From: Bacteroidota bacterium
GTDB lineage: Bacteria > Bacteroidota > Bacteroidia > Chitinophagales > Chitinophagaceae
Assembly: GCA_018267875.1 (NCBI GenBank)
Contig: JAFDXP010000063.1
Location: forward strand, 1 to 64,000
DNA length: 64,000 nucleotides
Direction: 5' to 3'
The notes under the pieces were generated by a model. It was not told the origin of the DNA, searched no databases, and saw nothing but the letters and a program-made list of their open reading frames with translations. Position 1 is the first letter of the stretch. Each line of letters begins with the position of its first letter. Shown in pieces: positions 36,064 through 43,396 of this stretch. The position numbers and the translations under genes were made by a program.

Positions 36064-36810
36064 TTAAATTAGATCTTTCCCATCCGGCAGTATTTGAAAT
36101 GGTTGTTGAATTATTTCTGAAAAATTATTTAATATGAATTCACTTGTGTCGGTTGGTTGATACAATGTTGTTGCGAACATTCCGTAATGGATAGGAATTA
36201 ATTTTTGGGCATGAAGTAGTTTTGCAGCGTTAAAGGCTTGTTCAGGTGTCAACGAAACAGGAACCGTACTATACTCTAAACCTACAATTTGAAAATTTAC
36301 AATAGCTCCATTTATTGGTAAGAAAGCAAAATTAATTTTAGAATTTTCCTTTCCTAATTGCCAAAATTGATTATGCCAAATAGTATCTCCTCCATGAAAG
36401 ATTTTAGTGCCCTGATATGCCACAACCCATGCTGTTTGTTCTTCACCAATTCCATCTAATGAGTAAACCGATTTAAATAAAATTTCATTTTCATCATACA
36501 TTTCATTATTATCCAACAATATATAGTTTTGTTTTAGTTTTGAAATTTCTTTTTCGTGCTTTTTATAGCCAATGATTTTGCCATTAGGTTTTAAACACTT
36601 TTGGATTACCCCAAAATCAAAATGGTCAAGGTGTAAATGCGTAAAAAGAATGTAGTCGGCTTTTACTTTGTCTGAAAAATTATAGAGCGGTGAAAGAGGG
36701 TTCCCCAATACAGGGAAATAAGGTTTGAAATTTTCTACTGCATCTATTAGAACTATTTTTTCTCCACACTCTAATTTGATTCCTGCCCAGTTAAGTTTTT
36801 GAATTTTCAT
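36064..36810 (-). CDS. MBL-fold metallo-hydrolase, UlaG-like
   Basis: A 248-aa metallo-beta-lactamase-fold protein with the metal-binding motif THLHLDHFD (His58, His60, Asp62, His63), the GGDT segment and a late PIHYG His. It is closest in character to UlaG/L-ascorbate-6-phosphate lactonase-like or NAPE-PLD-like hydrolases. Its start overlaps the stop of the DinB-like gene by 4 bp (ATGA), so the two are one unit, probably controlled by the TetR operator upstream. Substrate unknown. Confidence 0.85.
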   Translation of the reverse strand: MKIQKLNWAGIKLECGEKIVLIDAVENFKPYFPVLGNPLSPLYNFSDKVKADYILFTHLHLDHFDFGVIQKCLKPNGKIIGYKKHEKEISKLKQNYILLDNNEMYDENEILFKSVYSLDGIGEEQTAWVVAYQGTKIFHGGDTIWHNQFWQLGKENSKINFAFLPINGAIVNFQIVGLEYSTVPVSLTPEQAFNAAKLLHAQKLIPIHYGMFATTLYQPTDTSEFILNNFSEIIQQPFQILPDGKDLI

Positions 36811-37382
36811 TTTGTATCATTTTTTTGATTTAGAAATTCATCGGTGAAATGTCCACGTTCTCTGGGTTTAGAAAGTTTATCCATATTGTAGTTGTTTGAT
36901 TTACCTTTTGGGATGGAAAGCGAATCCCAACTTTCCGCATACATTTTTCCAATTAAAACGATTTGCCCAACATGATAAGGGTAATAAGCCAGTTGTCTGT
37001 TGATAGCTTCTAATACGGTATGCCCTTGATTTCGGATGTAAATAATTTTTTCAAGATCATCTGCTTGAAGTGATTTTAATGTACCTAAAAATACGCTCCA
37101 ACCTTCATTCCATCTACTCATCATATCACCCTTAGTCGCGATATCATTTTCAAACTCATCTTCACGATTTCGCCATTCTTTTTCTCCGTCTGTTGTTAGA
37201 AAATCAGTCCATCGGCTCATCATATTGCCCCAAAGGTGTTTTACAATTGTGGCAATACTATTGCTGTGATCATTAAATTGCCAAAACAGTTTTTCTTCCG
37301 GAATTTGAACAAAGGATTTTTCGCCTATCATTTTGTAGTATTCAAATTGCTTGATTACACTTTCCAAATAATTTTTCTTCAT
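36807..37382 (-). CDS. DinB-superfamily protein (DUF1572)
   Basis: A 191-aa four-helix-bundle protein. The likely metal-binding His residues are in IVKHLWGN and YYPYHVGQI, in the usual DUF1572/DinB positions; the third ligand is not certain. Members are putative thiol-dependent transferases or are of unknown activity. It is coupled to the MBL-fold gene and preceded by a palindrome matching that of tetR. Confidence 0.82.
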   Translation of the reverse strand: MKKNYLESVIKQFEYYKMIGEKSFVQIPEEKLFWQFNDHSNSIATIVKHLWGNMMSRWTDFLTTDGEKEWRNREDEFENDIATKGDMMSRWNEGWSVFLGTLKSLQADDLEKIIYIRNQGHTVLEAINRQLAYYPYHVGQIVLIGKMYAESWDSLSIPKGKSNNYNMDKLSKPRERGHFTDEFLNQKNDTK

Positions 37383-37438
37383 TTTAATTATATGTTTATG
37401 ATTAATTTACCTATACTTATTTAAAATTGGATTATTTA

Positions 37439-37465
37439 CAACACTATAAATATACCGACCAGTAT
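37439..37465 (-). promoter_or_regulatory. TetR-type operator and -7-like box of the DinB/MBL unit
   Basis: ATACCGACCAGTAT (37452-37465) is a 14-bp palindrome with one mismatch. A -7-like TAGTGTTG (minus, 37446-37439) lies 5 bp downstream. A nearly identical palindrome, in the same position relative to the -7 box, precedes tetR. Confidence 0.6.
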
Positions 37466-37483
37466 ATTATTGTTTAAAAAAAA

Positions 37484-38086
37484 TTAGATTTTTAATTCAA
37501 GAATTAATTTCTCAAGATAATTCATGGCTATTCGTAATTCTGATACTTTACCTGTAACTTTTGCCTGCATGATTGCTCCTTCAATTAATGACATAAAAAT
37601 GACTGCAACTTCTGTTAAGTTTGTATCAGCCTTTATTTCTCTTCTTTGTATTCCTCTTTTAATTTGATTTTCTATAGATAACTTCCAAAATGATAGCGCA
37701 TTTGCTGCGCGTTCTCTAAGTTTTGGGTGTGTATCATCTGCTTCTGTTGAAGTATTCAGAATAGGACATCCGGGTTTTAAAAAAGGGATTGTCAAAAAAT
37801 TACAATACACTTTAGGATACACCAATAACCTATCTATGGAATTTTCAGTTGCTAACATTTTGTCTTTAATAAACTGCGTAACTCGATTGAAGTTATAGTC
37901 AAACGCTGCTAAAGCAACATCGTCTTTGTTCTCAAAATTTCCGTAAATGCTACCTTTTGACAGACCAGTGGCATTTTCCAAATCAGAAAGCGAAGTAGCA
38001 GCATACCCCTTTTCATTAAAAATAGGGGCAGTCCGCTCAATTATGAACTGTTTTGTTCGTTCTGATTTTGAAATGTCTTTGTTCAT
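37484..38086 (-). CDS. TetR/AcrR family transcriptional repressor
   Basis: A 200-aa regulator. The N-terminal helix-turn-helix (about 15-60) reads YAATSLSDLENATGLSKGSIYGNF with the usual NKDDVALAAF continuation; the C-terminal ligand-binding domain is variable, with two Cys residues (CNFLTIPFLKPGC) that might sense electrophiles or thiols. The palindromes at 38110 and 37452 suggest that it represses itself and the DinB/MBL unit. The inducer is unknown. Confidence 0.9.
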   Translation of the reverse strand: MNKDISKSERTKQFIIERTAPIFNEKGYAATSLSDLENATGLSKGSIYGNFENKDDVALAAFDYNFNRVTQFIKDKMLATENSIDRLLVYPKVYCNFLTIPFLKPGCPILNTSTEADDTHPKLRERAANALSFWKLSIENQIKRGIQRREIKADTNLTEVAVIFMSLIEGAIMQAKVTGKVSELRIAMNYLEKLILELKI

Positions 38087-38094
38087 ATTCGGTA

Positions 38095-38123
38095 CAAAAA
38101 TAAAATAAAATACCGATTGGTAT
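38095..38123 (-). promoter_or_regulatory. tetR promoter with palindromic operator
   Basis: TATTTTTG (minus, 38102-38095) is a -7 box ending 8 bp before the ATG. ATACCGATTGGTAT (38110-38123) is a perfect 5-4-5 palindrome located between the -7 and -33 positions, ideal for repression of the gene's own promoter. Confidence 0.7.
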
Positions 38124-38220
38124 AATTATTTATGAAGATATTCAAATACAATATCTTATAAACTGATTTTTAATGTGTATTTATTGATTTAAATAAATAT
38201 ACAATAAGTAGTCATTCATT

Positions 38221-38646
38221 TTATCTCTGGTCAAAATCCACCATCCATTCTATCCCAAACTTATCTCGAAACATCCCAAAATACGAACCCCAAGGGCTAT
38301 TTTCAATAGGCATTTCGACTTGCCCACCTGCAGATAGGTTGTTAAAAATCGTATCTGCTTCTTCTTTGCTTTCTGTACTGATGGAAATTTTGCTGCGGGT
38401 CTCGTTTTCGTTATGCCTTCCCATATATTCCGGTGTGTCACTGCCCATCAGTATATTATGTTTGCCTATTGGTAAGGCAATGTGCATAATTTTTTCTGCT
38501 TCATTTTCTACGTTAGGACTTCCTTCAAAGTTCATGTCTTTAAATCGAATCAATGTGGCAAACTCACCACCAAAAACAGATTTGTAAAATGTAAATGCTT
38601 CTTCTGCATTCCCATTAAAATGTAAATAAGGATTAATTGATGCCAT
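38221..38646 (-). CDS. VOC-family protein, PhnB-like
   Basis: A 141-aa vicinal-oxygen-chelate fold protein: INPYLHFNGNAEEAFTFYKSVFGGEF at the N-terminus and the second beta-alpha-beta-beta-beta unit ending GSYFGMFRDKFGIEWMVDF. PhnB-like proteins have no firm activity. ATG 38646 gives the standard N-terminus; a longer in-frame opening from 38757 would run through the preceding gene in another frame. Last of six same-strand genes starting at arsR. Confidence 0.85.
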   Translation of the reverse strand: MASINPYLHFNGNAEEAFTFYKSVFGGEFATLIRFKDMNFEGSPNVENEAEKIMHIALPIGKHNILMGSDTPEYMGRHNENETRSKISISTESKEEADTIFNNLSAGGQVEMPIENSPWGSYFGMFRDKFGIEWMVDFDQR

Positions 38647-38657
38647 AATAGATGTAT

Positions 38658-39104
38658 TTAGAATTGCTTTATGATAATTTTTGTTTGTTTTGAAAGTACT
38701 TTTCCTGCATTCGGTTTGCTCATTAATTCGCCCATGTTTTCGGGTATAACTTGCCAACGTAAGCCAAACTTGTCTTTACACCAACCGCACATGGATTCGG
38801 CACCTTCTTTCGTCAGATAATTCCAGTATAAATCTATTTCCGATTGGTCTTTACATTGGATTTGATAGGCAAATGTGTCATTAAATTTATCATGTTCAAT
38901 GGCTGTTGTCATGATAAGAAAGTTTTGCTCAAATAATCGAATGTAACTCATTTCAGCATTTCCACTTGGCGTTTCACCTAAAGGGATAATTGATATTACT
39001 TCAAACTGATTTTCAAACAATGCTTGATAATAATTTATTACTTGTTCGGTTTTGCCATCCATGGTGTGAAACCAAAGTGCAGGCATTATTTTGGCATTTT
39101 TCAT
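38658..39104 (-). CDS. VOC-family protein, PhnB-like, with CGWC
   Basis: A 148-aa PhnB/3-dmu-9_3-mt type VOC protein: KIMPALWFHTMDGKTEQVINYY and MCGWCKDKFGLRWQVIPENM. Cys106 and Cys109 form a CxxC pair in the metal-site loop, of interest next to arsenic genes. However, the first Cys is common in this family, so arsenic binding is only a possibility. Gaps to neighbours are 11 and 34 bp. Confidence 0.85.
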   Translation of the reverse strand: MKNAKIMPALWFHTMDGKTEQVINYYQALFENQFEVISIIPLGETPSGNAEMSYIRLFEQNFLIMTTAIEHDKFNDTFAYQIQCKDQSEIDLYWNYLTKEGAESMCGWCKDKFGLRWQVIPENMGELMSKPNAGKVLSKQTKIIIKQF

Positions 39105-39138
39105 TCAATTGAATAAGTTTTGATAAACAAAATATTTT

Positions 39139-39549
39139 CTATGCTTGTTGAGGAAATTTGCTCATGTCCATAAAAAATATTTCCCACGTATGCCCGTCAA
39201 AATCTTCTATTGATCGCTGAATCATAAATCCGTAATCTTTCATTTCGCTTGGCTCTTTACCTCCTGCTTTTAGCCCTGCATCCATCATTTGGTTGATTGT
39301 ATCAACGTTTGCTACGGATAAGGAAAATAACCCGGCTAAAGTGTTTTTAGTGTCTGCAATTGGTTTAGTAGCAAAGTGAGCAAACTTTTCGTGCGTCATA
39401 ATCATTAAATAAATTGCTTCACTCCACACCATGCACTTTGCCGTATCGTCTGAAAATTGAGGATTATTTGTAAATCCTAAGGCAGTATAAAAATTCATTG
39501 ATTTCAGTAGGTCATTTACTGCTAAATTGATGAAAATTTGTTTGTTCAT
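39139..39549 (-). CDS. VOC-family protein, glyoxalase-like
   Basis: A 136-aa VOC protein: IFINLAVNDLLKSMNFYTALGF, then YLMIMTHEKFAHF, and DFDGHTWEIFFMDMSKFP at the C-terminus, matching lactoylglutathione-lyase-like (not FosA) members. The vicinal Cys pair of the C-As lyase ArsI is absent. It starts 4 bp after the arsC stop; ATG 39549 is chosen since an upstream extension lies inside arsC. Confidence 0.85.
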   Translation of the reverse strand: MNKQIFINLAVNDLLKSMNFYTALGFTNNPQFSDDTAKCMVWSEAIYLMIMTHEKFAHFATKPIADTKNTLAGLFSLSVANVDTINQMMDAGLKAGGKEPSEMKDYGFMIQRSIEDFDGHTWEIFFMDMSKFPQQA

Positions 39550-39553
39550 TTGA

Positions 39554-39970
39554 TTATAAATTTTCTGCAATAAAACTACTGCAATATTTTTTAATCTGCT
39601 GCCTAACCTGCCTGAAATTTTCATTAATTTCATCGTCTGTCCCGATTGCTTTTGCAGGGTCAGGAAAGTTGTGATGAAATTTCTTGGCTTTAGTTGGAAA
39701 GTAGGGGCAACCTTCCTTTGCGTTATCACAAACAGTAATTACAAAATCAAAGTCAATGTTGTAATATTCGTTTATGTTGTTGGAAGTGTGTTGCGAAATA
39801 TCCATGCCATCTTCCTGCATGGTTGCAATGGCTCTTAGATTTACTCCATGTGTTTCAACTCCTGCACTATAAACATCGGCTTTGCTTCCTGCGAAATACC
39901 TCAAATATCCTTCTGCTATTTGACTTCTGCACGAATTTCCTGTGCAAAGCACTAAAATTTTCTTTCTCAT
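39554..39970 (-). CDS. arsC: arsenate reductase, thioredoxin-coupled LMW-phosphatase type
   Basis: A 138-aa enzyme that reduces arsenate to arsenite. The P-loop CTGNSCRS contains the nucleophile Cys9 and Cys14; Cys81 and Cys88 (VITVCDNAKEGCPYF) form the disulfide relay characteristic of the thioredoxin-coupled family. Near the C-terminus, HNFPDPAKAIG holds the general-acid Asp. ATG 39970 places the P-loop as usual. It lies between arsM and a VOC gene on one strand. Its product, As(III), is the substrate of the ArsM encoded upstream. Confidence 0.95.
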   Translation of the reverse strand: MRKKILVLCTGNSCRSQIAEGYLRYFAGSKADVYSAGVETHGVNLRAIATMQEDGMDISQHTSNNINEYYNIDFDFVITVCDNAKEGCPYFPTKAKKFHHNFPDPAKAIGTDDEINENFRQVRQQIKKYCSSFIAENL

Positions 39971-40011
39971 AAGGGCTATACCAACAACCAAATAATATTT
40001 ATGACGCAAAA

Positions 40012-40060
40012 CTTGGGGTCGAACCCAAATATCATCTGTAAACCGACTACCGATGTAGTT
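40012..40060 (-). other. structured, partly tRNA-like leader upstream of arsC
   Basis: In the 131-bp arsM-arsC gap, the minus strand contains TTTGGGTTCGACCCCAA, a hairpin resembling a tRNA T arm (stem 40013-40017 / 40024-40028), and a CATC/GATG stem enclosing a GGTAGTCGGTTTA loop that resembles a D arm; an alternative hairpin pairs 40046-40050 with 40055-40059. No anticodon arm or acceptor stem is found, so it is not a functional tRNA. Confidence 0.45.
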
Positions 40061-40101
40061 ACTATTATTGGCTTTCTATATTTTTTAAAACGACTTTCAT
40101 C

Positions 40102-40941
40102 TTAGCAGCATCCCGAATTGGGTTCACAGCAACTGTTTGATTTTTCTCCATAAACCGTTACGCTAAAAATGATAAACTGGTTTGCATTATAAATTGCAAT
40201 TTCATCATCGGTCAAGTAATTTTTTAGAATATCGTTCGGAACGATGATTGGCTTTTCTTTTTGAATCGTAATGTTGGTAAAACCTGCTTCTTTAATAATT
40301 TGCAAATAGTCTGTTTTTTGAATGGCACTTGCCACACAACCGGCATACATTTCAGCAGCATTTTTAATTTTTGTAGGTAAATTACCGGTTAACACTATAT
40401 CTGAAATACTGAAATGACCACCCTGCTTTAGAATACGAAAAACCTCGCTAAAAGCCTTTGACTTGTCAGGCACAAGATTCATTACACAATTGCTTATCAC
40501 TACATCAGCGACATTTGCTGTAATTGGGATTGTTTCAATATCGCCCAAGCGAAATTCAACGTTATTAAACCGAAGTTTCTCTGCATTAGCTCTGGCTTTC
40601 TCAATCATTGCTTCTGTAAAATCTATCCCGATAACTTTACCGGTTTCGCCTGTTTCGTGTCTTGCAACAAAACAGTCGTTGCCTGCACCACTGCCTAAGT
40701 CCACTACGGTATCACCTGTTTTAATTTCAGCAAATTCAGTAGGTAGCCCGCAGCCCAATTTTAAGTCTGCATCAGGATTGTAGCCTTCTAAGTGCTCGTA
40801 TTCGTCATTCATAATATTGTACACCTCCGTGCTACAGCCACCACTCCCGCAGCAAGATGAGGCATTGGTTTCATTATCTTGTAAAGCGATTTCACTATAT
40901 TTCTGCTTTACCATTTGTTTGATTTCTTCGTTATTGTTCAT
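40102..40941 (-). CDS. arsM: arsenite S-adenosylmethionine methyltransferase
   Basis: A 279-aa enzyme that methylates As(III) to methylated, partly volatile species. SAM motif VVDLGSGAGNDC (79-90). The three As(III)-binding Cys positions of the family are present: Cys64 (KLGCGLP), Cys152 (SNCVMNLVPD) and Cys202 (YAGCVAS). Additional Cys clusters at both ends (SSCCGSGGC, SCCEPNSGCC) may bind arsenic. It starts 19 bp after arsR and is co-transcribed with it. Confidence 0.95.
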   Translation of the reverse strand: MNNNEEIKQMVKQKYSEIALQDNETNASSCCGSGGCSTEVYNIMNDEYEHLEGYNPDADLKLGCGLPTEFAEIKTGDTVVDLGSGAGNDCFVARHETGETGKVIGIDFTEAMIEKARANAEKLRFNNVEFRLGDIETIPITANVADVVISNCVMNLVPDKSKAFSEVFRILKQGGHFSISDIVLTGNLPTKIKNAAEMYAGCVASAIQKTDYLQIIKEAGFTNITIQKEKPIIVPNDILKNYLTDDEIAIYNANQFIIFSVTVYGEKSNSCCEPNSGCC

Positions 40942-40960
40942 TGTATTTTACTTTAAGTAT

Positions 40961-41293
40961 TTAACAACAATTGTTTTTCTGTTTGTTGAGTTTAGAGGAG
41001 ATACCGGAAAAATAATTGAGTAATTTGTCTATCATTTTTTCGTCAATACAATAACAAATGGCGTTGCCTTCAATATTTCCTTTTATCAGTCCTGCATTTT
41101 TGAGTTCCTTCAAATGTTGAGAAACGGTAGGTTGTGCAAGGGGTAATTCGTTTACAATGTCGCCACAAATACAAGCATTCACCTTTAGTAAATACTCTAT
41201 AATGGCAACTCTTGCTGGATGTCCCAAAGCCTTTGCTAATGTGGCAATTTGATTCTGTTTGCCTGTAAAATGATCTGTTTTAGTAGCTCCCAT
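40961..41293 (-). CDS. arsR: ArsR-family metalloregulatory repressor
   Basis: A 110-aa winged-helix repressor. The recognition helix region reads LPLAQPTVSQHLKELKNAGLI, and the sensor motif is Cys41-Ile-Cys43 (ACICGDIV) at the start of the DNA-binding helix, the As(III) site of ArsR type 1. A C-terminal Cys pair (NCC) is also present. It heads the six-gene arsR-arsM-arsC-VOC series, and the palindrome just upstream is its likely operator. Confidence 0.93.
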   Translation of the reverse strand: MGATKTDHFTGKQNQIATLAKALGHPARVAIIEYLLKVNACICGDIVNELPLAQPTVSQHLKELKNAGLIKGNIEGNAICYCIDEKMIDKLLNYFSGISSKLNKQKNNCC

Positions 41294-41307
41294 TTATCGA
41301 AATAATT

Positions 41308-41351
41308 TAACATTGCAATATTACGATAAAGAAATTTAACAAACAAATATA
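41308..41351 (-). promoter_or_regulatory. ars promoter and ArsR operator
   Basis: TATATTTG (minus, 41351-41344) is a full -7 match. Downstream, TAACATTGCAATATTA (41308-41323) is a 16-bp palindrome with one mismatch per half, placed just after the expected transcription start and before the ATG at 41293. The decamer TTATCGAAAT occurs twice around it (41294 and 41364). Confidence 0.65.
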
Positions 41352-41454
41352 TTTTATTTATTTTTATCGAAATTTGAGGATTTAAGTGATTGAAACTAAA
41401 GTAAATTATAAAACTGACACGCGATAGATAGAAAAGGCATAAATTATAATGACA

Positions 41455-41910
41455 TCATTTTTTCCAAAGTTTTTCATACATATCAATCCATTGTTTCACA
41501 CTAATTTTTTGCATCAATTCGCCTATCAGTTGGTATGGAATATCATCTACTTTTTTGAACCGAATGCAGCTTTTGCCTATATCTAATTTTTGTTTACTAT
41601 GCTTAGGAAATTCTGTCACAAACCAATCGAATAATTTGGGGTCGGCATATATTCCCATGTGGTAAAAATTAATCGAATTTTTTTGAGAGGCTAATGAGGC
41701 AAAAGGAAGAGGCTCGCTGGGTTTGCAATGGTAGCCGTTAGGATAAATCGAATGAGGCACAACATATCCAAGCATGCCATAACTTATTCCAACTTCAAAA
41801 CCGTTGGGTAGGTTTTTTACAATTATGTTGTGCAAATTATGAAATGAAACTTTCCGTTCTTCGGGAATGCTGCTTAAAATATCATTAATTTTATTTTTAT
41901 CGTGTAACAA
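41455..41910 (-). CDS. DUF1801-family protein
   Basis: A 151-aa small cytoplasmic protein of the YdhG/DUF1801 type: an N-terminal SSIPEERKVSFHNLHNIIVKNLP helix and GYHCKPSEPLPFASLASQKNSINFYHMGI, FPKHSKQKLDIGKSCIRFKKVDDIP. Family function unknown. The start is TTG at 41910; no in-frame ATG precedes the conserved region. It overlaps the preceding membrane-protein gene by 14 bp. Confidence 0.75.
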   Translation of the reverse strand: MLHDKNKINDILSSIPEERKVSFHNLHNIIVKNLPNGFEVGISYGMLGYVVPHSIYPNGYHCKPSEPLPFASLASQKNSINFYHMGIYADPKLFDWFVTEFPKHSKQKLDIGKSCIRFKKVDDIPYQLIGELMQKISVKQWIDMYEKLWKK

Positions 41911-42268
41911 TTTTTAGGTTTTTTATGGTTAAAATAGCTACAATAAAAAATGGAATTGTAGAAATAATAATTTTAAGTTTAAAAGAAAAAATCCCAATTA
42001 AAAACAAAAATAAAAAAATTAAACACAAACAAAATATACCTATATATATCAATGCCTTATTGGGTTTATTGTGGAATAAAGTTACAAGTAAAATGAATTG
42101 TCCAATTAATGGAATTAGTATAAATGGATGAATAATAGATTTTGGTTGTGTAAATAATTTATAAATAACTTCACTTTCAACTTGAAATAAAAATGCGCAA
42201 TTATTGCCCCCCCACTCCAAATATCCAAATAGAGATGTTACAAGCAAAAGAATAATATATATTTTCAT
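41897..42268 (-). CDS. small integral membrane protein
   Basis: A 123-aa protein, very hydrophobic, with about four helices (3-17, 45-62, 72-92, 97-116). The base composition is markedly AT-rich, with runs of Ile, Leu and Phe codons ATT, TTA and TTT. No family is recognised. It sits between GGCT-like and DUF1801 genes with short gap or overlap, in a row of small accessory genes. Confidence 0.6.
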   Translation of the reverse strand: MKIYIILLLVTSLFGYLEWGGNNCAFLFQVESEVIYKLFTQPKSIIHPFILIPLIGQFILLVTLFHNKPNKALIYIGIFCLCLIFLFLFLIGIFSFKLKIIISTIPFFIVAILTIKNLKIVTR

Positions 42269-42278
42269 TTATTTTGCA

Positions 42279-42611
42279 TCATTTTTTGATGTAAACAAAA
42301 CCCTTTTTACAAGACTTAAAAACAACTTCAATTCGTTTATAATCATCCACTTCATAAGTATCAGCTTTCATTAGTTCTTCCTCTGAGATTTCAAACAATT
42401 TACCATGAACTATATCATTAACATCATTTGTAAACTCAATAATTGGATGAAAATTCTGGTTGCTTTTTCTCAACACTTCTGGGTCTTTGATCTCAATATA
42501 ACGTAAGGAATAGCCCGACAAAGCATCTTCCAAGCCTTTTAGAATTCTTCCAAAAGTTTCAATTTGAACTTGCTCTTTCTGCAAAGTACCGTATGAAAAT
42601 AAGTAGGGCAT
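42279..42611 (-). CDS. gamma-glutamylcyclotransferase-like (AIG2/GGCT) protein
   Basis: A 110-aa protein with the GGCT fold start MPYLFSYGTLQKEQVQIETFG, where YGTL forms the substrate-binding loop, and a GKLFEISEEELMKADTYEVDDYKRIEV segment typical of AIG2-like proteins. These enzymes release 5-oxoproline from gamma-glutamyl compounds; specificity is uncertain. ATG 42611 is used, since residues before it are not conserved in the family. Confidence 0.82.
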   Translation of the reverse strand: MPYLFSYGTLQKEQVQIETFGRILKGLEDALSGYSLRYIEIKDPEVLRKSNQNFHPIIEFTNDVNDIVHGKLFEISEEELMKADTYEVDDYKRIEVVFKSCKKGFVYIKK

Positions 42612-42658
42612 CAGATGCTTTTTTAAAAACAAAACTTCATTAAAAACAAAAAAATTAT

Positions 42659-43330
42659 TTATCGTGATCCAAAAATTGCACTACCAATACGCACCATGGT
42701 GCTGCCACAATGAAGAGCAATAGGATAATCCGTGCTCATACCCATTGAACAAATATTAAACGTGTCTATTCCCATAAAATCGGTGCGCTGCATAACCAAG
42801 AAGCGATTGTGTAATTGTAAAAATTCTTGTTCAACTTTTTTTACATCATCAGTTAAACTGGACATTCCCATTAGTCCTCTAATATTCACCTGTTTCAACT
42901 CATTTTTTTGCGCCCGATAATAGTCCATAAAATTGAATATCTCTGTCACATCCATTCCAAATTTAGTTTCTTCTTCCGCAATGTGCATTTGTAGTAACAC
43001 ATCAAGGGTCCTGCCATTTCTTACAGCATGCTTGTTTATTTCTATAAGTAATTTAAAGCTGTCAACCGCATGTATCATTTGAACAAATGGAGCAATCTGC
43101 TTTACTTTATTACTTTGAAGATGACCGATAAAATGCCAACGAATATCATTGGGCAATTGTGCGTGCTTATCTACTAATTCCTGCACATAATTTTCGCCAA
43201 AATCCCTTTGTCCAAGAGCGTATAATGCAAGTATATCCGCAACAGGCTTTGTTTTTGAAACAGCTACCAAAGTAACACCTTTAGCATCCAATTGGGATTT
43301 CAATTGTCGCCATACTAATTCATTGATCAT
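42659..43330 (-). CDS. YggS/PROSC-family PLP homeostasis protein
   Basis: A 223-aa TIM-barrel PLP-binding protein: the PLP lysine in LVAVSKTKP (Lys26), then DFGENYVQEL, WHFIGHLQSNKVK and GLMGMSS, and the phosphate-binding MGMSTDYPIAL.CGSTMVRIGSAIFG, all family signatures. It buffers pyridoxal phosphate in the cytoplasm and has no proven catalytic activity. ATG 43330 gives the normal N-terminus; an upstream in-frame ATG at 43378 adds an unconserved extension. Confidence 0.93.
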   Translation of the reverse strand: MINELVWRQLKSQLDAKGVTLVAVSKTKPVADILALYALGQRDFGENYVQELVDKHAQLPNDIRWHFIGHLQSNKVKQIAPFVQMIHAVDSFKLLIEINKHAVRNGRTLDVLLQMHIAEEETKFGMDVTEIFNFMDYYRAQKNELKQVNIRGLMGMSSLTDDVKKVEQEFLQLHNRFLVMQRTDFMGIDTFNICSMGMSTDYPIALHCGSTMVRIGSAIFGSR

Positions 43331-43396
43331 AATTCCAATCTCAAAAGGCGGTTGAATAAATCGGAGAAACCAACTCAAAAAGGTTTGTCTATGAGC

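Noticed and set aside
39139..39549. ArsI C-As lyase
   Set aside because: The VOC protein lacks the vicinal Cys pair needed to bind trivalent organoarsenicals.
40003..40065. A tRNA gene on the minus strand
   Set aside because: Only T-arm-like and D-arm-like hairpins are present; there is no acceptor stem or anticodon arm and the T loop has six bases.
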